Below are positions 37,141 through 47,200 of a DNA stretch of 64,000 nt, piece by piece. Made by a program: the position numbers and the translations under genes. This DNA is from Lates calcarifer (lineage: Eukaryota > Chordata > Actinopteri > Centropomidae). The notes under the pieces were generated by a model. That model was not told the origin of the DNA, searched no databases, and saw only the letters and a program-made list of their open reading frames with translations. The stretch spans positions 24,451,598-24,515,597 of the forward strand of contig NC_066842.1 of the NCBI RefSeq assembly GCF_001640805.2. The letters run 5' to 3'. Within the stretch, counting starts at the first letter, position 1, and every line of letters starts with the position of its first letter.

Positions 37141-37158
37141 AAAATTCATATTTTATTT
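37141..37158. repeat. L1 target-site duplication, 3' side
   Basis: AAAATTCATATTTTATTT, identical in all 18 bases to 42027-42044. The AT-rich site fits target-primed reverse transcription by an L1-type endonuclease. Confidence 0.93.
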
Positions 37159-37257
37159 TATTTTTTATTATTATTAAAAAACTTTTTTAATAACAAAACG
37201 GAACAAAACAGGGAAGCGTACCATCTCAGACATTTAAAACAACACATAAGAAAAAAA

Positions 37258-37274
37258 GGGGGGGGGGGGGGGGG
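37258..37274. repeat. Homopolymer G17 in the L1 3' UTR
   Basis: Seventeen consecutive G on the plus strand, which is a C run in the sense strand of the L1 3' UTR. Prone to length error in sequencing and able to form G-quadruplex on the antisense strand. Confidence 0.9.
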
Positions 37275-37300
37275 CAGGTTCACAGAAAGCATAAGTCCAG

Positions 37301-38501
37301 TCAATTGAAATCTGATCTAATTGGTTTTTCATACTCAGTCCATTTGGTCCAGATCTTATAAAATTTTTCTTTTTCAACTTTGAGCGAAAAGGATATCTTC
37401 TCCATAACATAAATTTCATACACAATTTCAATCCATTCATTAATGGTGGGTGACTCTACTTTTAACCATTTCCTTGTGACAGCTTTCTTACTGGCTGCCA
37501 ATAGTATAACCAACAGTTTTTTGTCTTTGATGTTCCATGTTTCAGACATTAGATCGCCCAAATACAAAGTTTCACATTTAAATGGAATGTTTACATTACA
37601 TACATTTTTTATATGTTTGTGGATCTCTTCCCAATGTGGTCTTATTGCCTGGCAGTCCCAAAAAATATGGAAGTGGTTAGCTCCATTAGACCCACAAAGT
37701 CTCCAACAAGCGTCTCTGCTGCCTTGGTGTCGTTTCTGAATGGGTGTGATAAAAAATCTTGCGATGTTTTTCCAGCAGAACTCCAGCCATGTGATTGACC
37801 CAGTTGAGAACCATTGTAGCTGGCATATTTTCTCCCAGCTCTCCTGTGTGATCATTACCCTTACTTCTTTTTCCCATTTCTTCTTCATGTATTCTGTATC
37901 CTCTTGTTTAGATAATTGTATAGCATTGTATAATTTAGAGATAATTCTGTTACAAGATCTTGGCTTAGTTAATGATAAAAAATACCTCCAGGAACCCTGA
38001 CTCACCTTTTCCCAATACCTCTTTGAGATTTTTGTTAAAATAATGTCTCACTTGCAGGTACCTAAAGAAATCATCTCTTCCCAGTCCGTGATCTTTCTGT
38101 AGGGTTTCAAAACTCTTAAATGCCCCCTTCTGGACAAAAGAATAATAAGTTGTTAAACCTTTTGTGATCCATATCTTAAATCTGCCATTAGTTCTGTTTG
38201 GTCCAAAGTCTGAATCATAGGCACACCACCTCATAATTTTAGAAGCATCTCTTAATCTACAGATTTTGACTATTTCCTGCCAGGACTTCAGAAAACTGCC
38301 TGCTATAGAGTCTTCTGGGATCTCCTGTTCTCCTTGTAGTCTGTTGTCACTTAGTAAAGCTGTTATTGGGATTCCCTTTATTGTCATGCCTTCTATATCC
38401 ATCCATGCTGCAGTGTATGTCAGTGAACATAGACAGATCTCAGATCTACAAGGTCTCAGTTGGGCTGCATGGTAGAATTCCTGTAAGCAGGGAAGGCCCA
38501 T
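37301..38501 (-). pseudogene. L1 ORF2, C-terminal region (two frames)
   Basis: The region downstream of the reverse transcriptase is split over two overlapping open frames: 38501-37965 (178 codons) and 38005-37301 (234 codons, ending at the natural stop). The second carries CWRLCGSNGANHFHIFWDC, a Cx3Cx8Hx4C pattern close to the cysteine/histidine knuckle (Cx3Cx7Hx4C) of the L1 ORF2 C-terminus, which contributes to RNA binding. Frameshifts near 38510 and 38000 separate these pieces from the RT part and from each other. Confidence 0.88.
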
Positions 38502-38527
38502 TCCACCCTTTTCTTAATTGTAGCGTC

Positions 38528-39553
38528 TTAAATTCTGGCCCTTTTCCCTTGCCACAAATACCTCGCTATTAATCTGTCCCATTCTAAGAACTGTTTAGGT
38601 GGTATTTTGATTGGCAGGCACTGAAAAAGGTACTGCATCCGTGGCAGAATATTCATCCTGATTGACTCTATCCGGGACCTTAAACTTAAAAAGGGAATAA
38701 CATTCCATCTATGTATGTCAGACTTTATCTTTGAATTTAGTGGGCCGTAACTGATGTCATAAAGTCTTGAGAAGTCCCTAGGTAGCGAGACACCCAAATA
38801 TTTAATGGACTCAGCGTCCCATTTCCAATTGTATATGTTAATTGAGAGTGGAGGGTCATAGTTAAATGTTAATACTTGAGTTTTGTTGATATTAATTTTA
38901 TATCCAGAAATGAAACCAAATTCCTCTAGCAATTTCACGAGTTTTGGGAGTGTCTGTGTAGGTTGTGTAATACTTATCAATAAGTCGTCAGCAAACAGGG
39001 CCAGTTTTTGCTCCCCAGATGTCATTGTTACCCCCTTTATATCTGACCTCTGCCTAATCAATTGACTCATGGGTTCTATAAACAAGGCGAAGAGGAGTGG
39101 CGATGCACAACACCCTTGTCTTGTTCCTCTTTCCAGAATAAATGAATTGGTTAAATCTCCATTGATTTTAATTCTAGCTGTTGGTTTGTTGTATAGTGCT
39201 GCGAATGTGTCAATTATAGTTGTATGGAAGCCAAATTTTGAAAGTACTTTATATAAAAATGACCACCTCACTGAATTGAATACTTTTTCTGCATCCAAAC
39301 TTAATATCAGTGTCTCCAGTTTCTGTTGTGTGACTTCTCTCATAACATGCAGTGTTTTTCTGATGTTGTCTTGGGTCTGTCTTTGTCTGACAAAGCCAGT
39401 CTGGTCCCTATGTATTAATACTGGTAATATGAGTTCAATTCTTTTAGATAATATGGAGGTGAATAGTTTGTAATCATTATTTAGAAGACTTACTGGGCGA
39501 TAATTCCCCCACTCCAATTTGTCTTTACCCTCCTTAGGTAAGATTGAAATCAT
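38528..39553 (-). pseudogene. L1 ORF2, reverse transcriptase domain
   Basis: A 341-codon open segment of non-LTR reverse transcriptase. It shows the GNYRPVSLLNNDYKLF block (residues 16-31), HRDQTGF near 49-54, motif A SLDAEKVFNSV (catalytic Asp 87), motif B GTRQGCCASP (143-152), motif C FADD (187-190) and EFGFISGYKINxxKT (211-224). Both motif C aspartates are intact. In motif A the family usually has DAEKAFD; here the later Asp is Asn. The frame is closed upstream by a stop, beyond which WYKTMQDQLIPT-like RT sequence continues in other frames to about 39800. It ends with a frameshift at about 38510. Confidence 0.93.
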
Positions 39554-40201
39554 TGCCTCCCTCCATGAGGGTGGGGGGGTGTTTGTTTTCCAAAACCCAA
39601 TTGAACGTTCTTAATAATGTTGGAATTAGCTGATCTTGCATTGTTTTGTACCATTCTGTGGGAAAACCATCTGTCCCTGGAGACTTCCCCCCCTTTCATT
39701 CTCTTGATTGCTGATTGAATTTCTTCTTTTGTGATTTTAGATATTAATTTTTCATTTTGTTCGTCTGTGATCTTTGGGAGGTTTATCCGGGCCAGAAAGG
39801 CAGCGATCTGGTTCTCGTTGCTTGTCTGTGGTTGGGAATATAATGTTTTATAGTATTTTTGGAAGCACTGCTGGATTTTCTCCGGACTGGTTTCTATTTC
39901 ATTTGTTGCGGAATTTCGTATTTTATGTATAGTTCTTTCCCCTTGTTGTTTTCTTAGCCTGTATGATAGGAGTTTCAGTGATTTTCCACCTACCTCGTAG
40001 TATTGTTGCTTTGTAAAAAGGAGCTTTTTTGAATTTCTTCAGGCTTTATTTCATCTATTTCAAGTTTTATAATCTTACTTTTGTTGTGTTGACTTTGCAT
40101 GTTCTTTCTGTAGTCTCTTCAAATCCTCTTCTAGTTTTTGTTCTTTGATTTTCTTCTCATATGAGGAGATGCTTTTAATGCATCCCAGAGAATAGGTGGA
40201 G
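39554..40201 (-). pseudogene. L1 ORF2, broken linker and RT finger region
   Basis: Between the endonuclease and RT open frames, fragments in different frames are recognisable on the minus strand. These include TPPILWDALKAS, IKEQKLEEDLKRLQKEHA, SGENPAVL-type linker and PSYRLRKQQGERTI-like pieces, LPKITDEQNEKLISKITKE, and MKGG followed by a broken SPGTDGFP-type motif. Several indels are needed to join them. No continuous protein remains. Confidence 0.75.
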
Positions 40202-40594
40202 TCACTTCTTCATTATCATTATTTTCCAAACATACACGTTAAAGAGACTCATCATAATTCCTTCTATTTTACCTATAACCATAACAAATCTGCCTTCCTT
40301 ATCCTTATGTTCTGATATGTGTTCATAATTTACAGCAATGGATATCAGAGTTGCCACTCCTCTCTGCCTCCCCGACCCATGGGTAGAAAAGTAAACATGT
40401 TTAAATCCTGATTTATTCAATTTAGCATGTTCAGAGTCACTGAGGTGTGATTCCTGTAAGAAAGTGACTTGGATTTTATCCTTCTTTAATTTTGATAAGA
40501 TTTTCCCCCTCTTAATTGGATTGAGTACTCCATTTATATTAAATGATGCTATTTTTAAAGACCTGTTTTGCATCCTTGTGATTCTTCCCTCCAC
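40202..40594 (-). pseudogene. L1 ORF2, N-terminal APE-type endonuclease fragment
   Basis: The 130-codon open segment begins MEGRITRMQNRSLKIASFN; a start at the inner Met (40573) is equally possible. It keeps FNINGVLNPIKRGKIL (Asn of the endonuclease active site), VTFLQESHLSD (the QE/ESH metal-binding motif) and the SGRQRGVATLIS strand. After SLFNVYV the expected GGDFN and SDH motifs are absent. The sequence jumps to the linker region, an internal deletion of well over 100 codons. The endonuclease is therefore inactive. Confidence 0.88.
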
Positions 40595-40917
40595 CTGCTC
40601 AAAAACCTGGTGTGCTTCCCCCTTCCCGCAAGAACTGGCAGGGAATTAACAACTAACATATTAATAAACATCAAAGTGAACACAGTTTGTCCATGTGACT
40701 CCCAATGTAGGGGTCTGTTGTCCTGACCCTGTTGAGCCTCCAAAAGCGGCTCGAAGGGAAATGTCTCCCTCCTCGGTCCAAAGTGAATCTAGTCCCAAGC
40801 GAACCAGTCTATTCAACTGTGGATCTCCACCACTAGTTACAGTCATAGTACAGTCCAAAAGATTTCTCAATTAACTTTCACTTTCGAGCTATGGGTTAGA
40901 GCTGTGGGTTAGATCCT

Positions 40918-41846
40918 TTAGGTCCCGGAGGGGGCTGGTGATGGTCTCCTGAAGGCTCTGAGCTTCTCTTTGTAGCTTGAATCTCGCCTGGCTTTGAATG
41001 TGCCCTTCATTGCTTGTCTGTACACTCTCCTCCAGGACAGCCGCTGCACCTGCTCCATGAGCGTCTCCGGAGGTGTGATGGTTGTCACGGTGTAGCCTCT
41101 TCTCAGCAGGTCCTCAGATGCCTCCTCTATAGTATTGTAAGTTTTGGTTCCGTCTGGAATTGAACTTTATTTTCTTTCAGCACTTTGTGGATCTCTGAAT
41201 ATTCTCTTCGTTTTTTGAGGATTAGAGGTGGGTAGCCGTGGTCCAGGTTTATATGTTTTTCTTGCCAGGTAAATCCCTTCCCCTGCCATGCCTTGCGGAG
41301 TAATGTCTCTTTTGTTTTAAAACTTAGAAACTTAATTGTGATGGAGCGTGGCGGCGCATCTACTGGCGGCTGCGGTCCCACCGACCAATGACCACTTTCT
41401 ATCTGCAGGTCGGGCATTTCCTCAGTTAGTTTGACACCCTCACGGAGTAAAGTTTCCACAAATGAGACCATTGTTGTTGATTCCTTCTCCGATCCCTCCG
41501 GCACCCCAAAGATCCTTATGTTCTCTCGTCTGGAGCGGCTTTCCAGATCCAGCAGCTTGTCCTCCAGCTTGGTGTGTAGCTTTAGCATAGCAGTCATGAC
41601 CTCTTCCGTGTTTTGGATCCTCTCTTCTGCCCTCTCAATTCGCCCCTCCGCCTCGTCCAGTCTGGTATTCACCTTCACAATTTCTTCTTTTATTGCCTCT
41701 AATTGTTCTTTGTTTTCTTGGTGAAACCCTCTTAGTTCTTTCAGAATCAGATCCATGTCAGCCATTTCTCCACACTTTGCCTCGCTGTTTGCTAGCTTAA
41801 ACCTGTTAGCTGCTAATGTTGCCACTCCTTGGTCTTTCTCACCCAT
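40918..41846 (-). pseudogene. L1 ORF1 (RNA-binding chaperone protein), frameshifted
   Basis: The frame from 41846 runs 239 codons to 41127. Residues 35-105 are rich in E, K, L and R with heptad spacing (LKELRGFHQENKEQLEAIKE and onward), a trimerising coiled coil. SRRENIRIFGVPEG (105-118) opens the RRM-like core. RSITIKFLSFKTKETLLRKAW (about 167-187) begins the C-terminal domain. Near residue 231 a deletion and frameshift intervene. In the next frame the protein resumes as GTKTYNTIEEASEDLLRRGYT and ends PSPAPSGT at a TAA (40918-40920). A few residues at the junction are missing. Family role: binds L1 RNA as a trimer in the cytoplasmic ribonucleoprotein. Confidence 0.9.
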
Positions 41847-41990
41847 GTGTCTTTGGACAACATTTACTGCTCAAAGTGGTGTCATGGCTTTTATCCCCTC
41901 TATCAGTGGTTTTTGTGGGATGATTTACTTGGTTTGTCTGGGGAAATTTCTCTAATTGCTCTGGTTCAACTGGGAGCTCTCTAGTTATGC

Positions 41991-42000
41991 GGCCATCTTG
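41991..42000 (-). promoter_or_regulatory. YY1-like site in the L1 5' UTR
   Basis: CAAGATGGCC lies 27-36 bp inside the 5' end of the element. Mammalian L1 has the same CAAGATGGCC core near its 5' end, where YY1 sets the transcription start. Here the identity is by sequence only; function is inferred. Confidence 0.6.
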
Positions 42001-42026
42001 ACGGTGTTCTGACTGGAAGTCTCCAG

Positions 42027-42044
42027 AAAATTCATATTTTATTT
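42027..42044. repeat. L1 target-site duplication, 5' side
   Basis: Exact 18-bp repeat of 37141-37158, abutting the first base of the L1 5' UTR. Confidence 0.93.
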
Positions 42045-42940
42045 CCCTCATGTTAAGTTTGGAAATTGAGCCAGGGCCTGATTAGCCTAGCCTACAAGAA
42101 AGACTGCAGGCAGGAGGGGAAAAAAGCTCTCTGGAGAAAAAATACACCTAACTACCAATACCTATAACACTCACAATTAACACAGTATTTCTCGTTTCTT
42201 TCACCTGTGTATACACAGGAACATATGCATGAAAAATGTGTAGTTTTATATAAACAGATATAAAGGAATGTGTTTATGAGGAGCTTTATGCAGAACTATT
42301 TTTAATGAACAACAGCTAGGCACAGTGAGTGTGTGCATACTTCACATCATGCCTGTACAGTAAGCAATGACCAAAGCCTGTGTTCACTGATCATATCCAG
42401 CAACCCAGACTCTATCCAAAAACATTGGTGGGTGTTTTTTTTTGGTTTGTTTTTTTTGTTTACTTTGGACAAAACCAGTTGTGTCCCTCTGCCTTGAGTC
42501 TTTCTGCTAAAGCTATGCTAATCACATCGTGAGTCAACCTCTGAATTAAACACAAAGCAAATAAAGCATATTTAGCAAAAATTTGAACTATTCTTATGTC
42601 TTTCATAAGACAAACAGTCTTCCTGCTTATTACCGACCTGTTGAGAATGCAACTGACCATGTCTGCAAAGTACCTGACCCAATTTGTTAGGCTGGAAAAA
42701 ACTTTATATCCCTGTATATGACTTAAATTAACTCAAAGATAAGCTATACCATATAATGTCTCCTTAATAAGAACACTGATCTCACCTGTAACACATGTAT
42801 TGAAAGAACAGATTTATATTTCACCAACAATCTGTGGTTTAGATCTGCACACATTCTCTTATTTTTTCTACACATATATTTGTCTTTACACCATTTCTGA
42901 AGCTTTTATTTTATTTGAATGACCTTTGACCTGTTTGCAG

Positions 42941-42979
42941 CATCATCTGTCAGTTGGCTGGAGGCCCTGCAGAGGAGAG
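42941..42979 (+). other. Candidate 39-nt microexon
   Basis: An AG acceptor (CTGTTTGCAG at 42931-42940) is followed by 39 nt, divisible by three, and then a near-perfect donor (GAG|GTAAGTG at 42977-42986). All three frames are open; two read SSVSWLEALQRR and IICQLAGGPAEER. I cannot match either to a known protein. On the minus strand the same interval also offers CTCTCCTCTGCAG as an acceptor, so orientation is uncertain. Confidence 0.22.
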
Positions 42980-45840
42980 GTAAGTGATAAAACATAGTGT
43001 TTCTATTAGTATACATGTATTCCTTATCGAGTACAGCACTTTGTAACATGCTAGTTTACTGATCTTAAGCTGAGCTGGTGGAGCACGTGGTTTCTCTTGC
43101 AGTCTGCTGTCCACTCCTTTAAAGGTACGTGTGTAAAATCCATATGAAGTCGCTGTACTGACATTAGAGTAACTCCCCTCCAGTTGGCAAGACAGCATAT
43201 TTAGAAGGAAGTGTCAGGCCAGACTGGCTAAATTCACTCTTACTGAAATGATGACTCTCAATGAAGTGTGTGCATGCTGATATAATGTATTGAGGCATGC
43301 CACCTCCACAGGCACTTAAAAATCTAACAAGACGTTCTTGGAAATTGTGTTTCCCAGTCACAGTTCTGATTTGAAGTGAGAAGAATGTGGATGTTGCAGA
43401 GATTTGTGCTAGTCTGGTAGACAGAGAGAAAGCCAGAGTCTATCATTAAAAAACCACCCCGACAGGAACAGGTTTTGTTGGTTGTGTTTGATAAACCTAG
43501 CTAGAGAGATGAAAAGTCTTGAAGAAATTGATCATTAGTTAAACTCATCATTCTTTGTCTTCTACTTCCATCTGCTAAGCTGCAATGAATGAGAGCTCTG
43601 GGTTGGCCATTCACCTAGAAGAAATCATATGACTTAACTTTCCTACTCTTGCATTTTATTAAATCTGAAAGACTCGACTGACCTAAAATGTTGTCTTTAC
43701 ATCTCATTCCCTGCCATAACAGGCTAATGTCATATGCATAAACCACTGCGGAGGCGCACAATATACTGTCAGGTGGAGGAAATAGAGGCCACTGCAGATA
43801 AGCAGACAGATAAGCATCAAGAGGGTTTGACCTCAGCAGCAGGAGTGACAGATGAAAAGATGGAAAGATGGATGGTCTCCTTACATCTCGAGCTGAGAAA
43901 GATGAGGATCTCTTCAGGGGAAAAAGGCCACCATTTGTGGGGATGATTGAGATGATGTCTTAGCCATCTTTCTTCTTCATGAACAAGCCCTCATATTTCA
44001 ACCCACTGACAAGTGTGTTTTCACTACTCTTCATGGCTGCTTGAGTTTGTACAGAGACAGCACTGTTTCTGCAAATATTTCATTTACTTTTGGATGCTAA
44101 TAAAGACAGTGGGTTTGTAAGTTCTGATTTTTAAAAAACTGCATGAAGTATAGAGGAAATATAGTTACAGAATCTCAAAAAAAACCCAGTAGTTTCAGTT
44201 GAGAAAGCCAAATGATTTTAACTTTTTTTTCTTTGGTTATTGGTCACTTGAATCTATCCAAAGCATGTTCAGCATACAGTATTTTATCTAGAAAGGAGCC
44301 TAGATGATAACAGTGCAGTGACGCCCTGCAGAGCTTTGAACTGAAATCCAAGTTCAGTTATAAGATTCTAAAATATGGTTCAAGAGTGTCATGGACTCTC
44401 TCTGTAACCTTTGCTGTCTCAGTCTGCTTAGAAGGCAAACAACCTCAGAAATAGAAAAGTTGATTCAAAATTAATTATCTGCATATTCATGATGTTACTT
44501 TGCATGTTTGGAAGAAAGCATTGTGTGCGGAGGTCATTTTCAAAAATATAAGAAACACAAAAATGTTTTGCTACATGTGGTGTAAAATCTCCTGAGCTGC
44601 ACTTTAGCTAAACAGAAAATCAGAATTCCGACTTAACAAAAGACAAAATGCCACCAAAAATGTTTCACCAGGACAAAATCTCGTTTAAAGGTTTTTAGAA
44701 TATTTTCTCTCTGAACCCGAAGCTACAAAATGAGGTTTAGATGACGTACTTCTCAAATAATTGATTCAGAGAGGATTCCGGAAAGTGCAGTGGTCTGGTC
44801 TATCAAGGCAGTAAGAAAACAATGAAGAGGTAGAGGAGAGCAAGTGCTTCCTCAAGGTGCACAGCCAAACATTGACACAACAGCAGTTCATTACTGAACT
44901 GAAGCAGTGCAGTTTTGTAACCTGGAATAAAATGCAGAGACTGAAGGAGTTCAGGGAATATTATAGCCTTTGTGTTCAAACCACACACACATTATTTTGC
45001 ATGGATGCTCACACACATGCAATACAGACGCGAAAAGATACCCTGCTGTTCACATCTTGTAGGCAGCCTGGGGGTAGTATAGAAGTGTGTGTCTTTTTCT
45101 CACCTGAGCAGGCAGATTTTCTCCCTGAGGACACAAAACATCACCGATTGATTCATTTCTCCTGTTGCTGTTTCAAACACACCCACACACACATGCATAA
45201 CTGTGCTGCTGATATGCACTCACATGCTTCACATGAGCAATCATAGGGCTTGCTCATACATACACAAATTTGTGAAGGTATCCTTGTCAGAAGGAAGGAA
45301 GGAAGTCAAGGCATTGACTTCCATTCACTGTGGACAGCCTAAACCAAACCCTAACCCTAAAGTTGACCATAACCAAGTCATGCCTCATGTTAACCAGGAG
45401 TTCAGAAACGATATTTTGCCTCATTAGGACTCATTCAACAAACACATTTACACACAAACCCATGAACACAGAGAGAGAGAGAGAGATACACTGACCTTTT
45501 TCACATATTCCCCAGGGATTTTTGGACATTAATAAGGACAAAATCACCACTGGAGGGTGTGAGTGTGCCTGTGTGTGCCTCAGTGTGTGTGTGTTGTGTG
45601 TGTGTGAGAGAGAGAGAGGCTTACTGTTGTGTAATCTGCTCTTAGGACCCTTGAGGAAGTGAAATTGCAACACCTGATTATCTCCAAGCCTGGGCATCAA
45701 CAAGAAAGGTAATTCTCCAGAAACAGATTGAAACACTTTCTCTCACAGTTTTTTTCCAATTTCTCCATTGTCCCTTTTTTGTCTCTTTTATCTTCTCTCT
45801 CGATCACTTGCACACACACTGTTACTTAGCCCCCTCTCCC

Positions 45841-45866
45841 CACACACACACACACACACACACACA
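45841..45866. repeat. Microsatellite (CA)13
   Basis: Uninterrupted CA run followed by imperfect CA/CATA repeats to about 45910. Confidence 0.95.
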
Positions 45867-46175
45867 AGCACATGCACATGCACACATACATGCACATACC
45901 TACACACACACTCTCCACTCCTAACTATACTGCCTCCTTTTTTCCTGCACCTCTGTTCCACTCAATCTGTTTATCTTCTTGTTGCCTCTTCCTGCTATTC
46001 TCTCTCAATTATCCCCGTCACCCACATCCCGCTCGTCTTTGTCTCTTCCACTTCTCCTTCCTCTCCTCTCTCACCATTCTGTTTGAAAGGCCGAGTGGTT
46101 TGACGATGGTTGCTGCTGAGAATTTTCCATCACTGAAATAATTCTGCAGTCTCTGCTGCCGTTTCATTCTCTCAG

Positions 46176-46218
46176 ACTGCTGCCTATCAGAGGAAATAGC
46201 CAAAATTACTCTGAACAG
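46176..46218 (+). other. Candidate 43-nt exon
   Basis: A strong acceptor (pyrimidine-rich TGCCGTTTCATTCTCTCAG ending at 46175) precedes 43 nt that end ACAG|GTAAGAG. Two of three frames are open (LLPIRGNSQNYSEQ; CCLSEEIAKITLNR). No homology recognised and no partner exon found. Could be a non-coding exon or chance. Confidence 0.2.
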
Positions 46219-47138
46219 GTAAGAGAATCTTGGAATAAGTGCTTTCATGCTTGTTTCATGTGTGAAATACTACTTTGCTGATGAAGCTGATAAACTCAAA
46301 GTAAGCAAACCTACTGAGTGCTGTGCTATGCCCCGTTTTGTGGGATTCACCTTCAGGAGCCTTAAATTTCACTTAACCTTTGATTCAGTTTGCCACTCAT
46401 CTGAGGCCCCACCTTTATAGGAAAGTTGCAGCAAATCCAAAGCCATGTGCGCAGGAGAGATTGCATTGTATCCCTTCTAGAGACTGACAGCTAGTGGGGC
46501 GTAATGGGTGTAGTGCCACAGGGCTGTGTCATTGCACCAACAATAGCCTTTACAAAGCTGCACCTTGCTTCATTTCAGTTCTGTTACGTTCAGTCACTGC
46601 CACTGTTCAAAACGTGCTTTCTCTGAAAGTTGCAATAATGTGAATGCTCAAATAATTTTGATCATTCATAATTAAGCTCAACAGACATTATTAGATTTAA
46701 AGTGAACTCAACTTCCCAGGATTCCTCAGGCCTCACTCCTATACGTGAACTCTGTCCATGGACCCAACAACCAGCTCCCATTGGTCACAGGATGTCACTA
46801 GGTCATCAAAATCCCAGCACTCCTTTGTTTCTCCCTCTTCTCTTCGCCCTGCTGCTGTGGATCATCAACAACTGCTTGGCACTCTCTGCCGCTCTCTGAC
46901 CTCTGTGTGGCCTGGTCAGAGCAGACTGCTGCACTGATCGCTTTTCTCAACTGCAGTGGAGCCAGAGATGATTAACTGATAGAGAACAGGTTTAATTTAG
47001 CACCGGTAACACAAAGTCTGCCAGCTGATTTAGCAAAAAGCAGGAGCCACGAAGCAGAGTTAATGTTGAGCTGCAAACTTTGCAAAGAGAATAAAGGTGC
47101 TAGCAGTGATCTAGCAGTGATCTACATCCTATACTACA

Positions 47139-47200
47139 GCCAGCCACCAGGGGGCAATTGAAATGTTCACTGTTTGCTTCACTTTTGGGGGCCTGAGTGC
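47139..47200 (+). repeat. Fragment of a common fish repeat containing a CTCF-consensus core
   Basis: GCCAGCCACCAGGGGGCAAT then 'tgcttcacttttggggg' matches a short repeat that I recognise as frequent in percomorph genomes. Its CCACCAGGGGGC (47144-47155) equals the canonical CTCF core motif. Repeat recognition is from memory. Confidence 0.5.

Larger units (their letters stand above)
37159..42026 (-). mobile_element. Near-complete but inactivated L1-type LINE
   Basis: The element runs on the minus strand. Its 5' UTR begins at 42026, followed by ORF1 (from 41846), ORF2 (from about 40594 to 37301), a 3' UTR with a 17-bp C run (G on the plus strand), and an A-rich tail ending at 37159. A perfect 18-bp target-site duplication flanks it, so this is one insertion copied from 5' end to tail rather than a 5'-truncated copy. 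ORF1 with a coiled coil, RRM-like core and C-terminal domain, plus an APE-type endonuclease in ORF2, place it in the L1 group, as in fish Swimmer-like L1s. At 4.87 kb it is shorter than intact relatives because of internal deletions. Frameshifts break both ORFs. Confidence 0.95.

Noticed and set aside
39069..39473. 134-codon plus-strand open frame
   Set aside because: It is the antisense of the L1 reverse transcriptase region; the minus strand carries the real motifs.
45346..45362. Telomere-like AACCCTAACCCTAA
   Set aside because: Only about two units, embedded in ordinary sequence; not an interstitial telomere array.
45768..46103. 111-codon frame rich in S, L, T, H
   Set aside because: Produced by pyrimidine-rich and CA-repeat low-complexity DNA.
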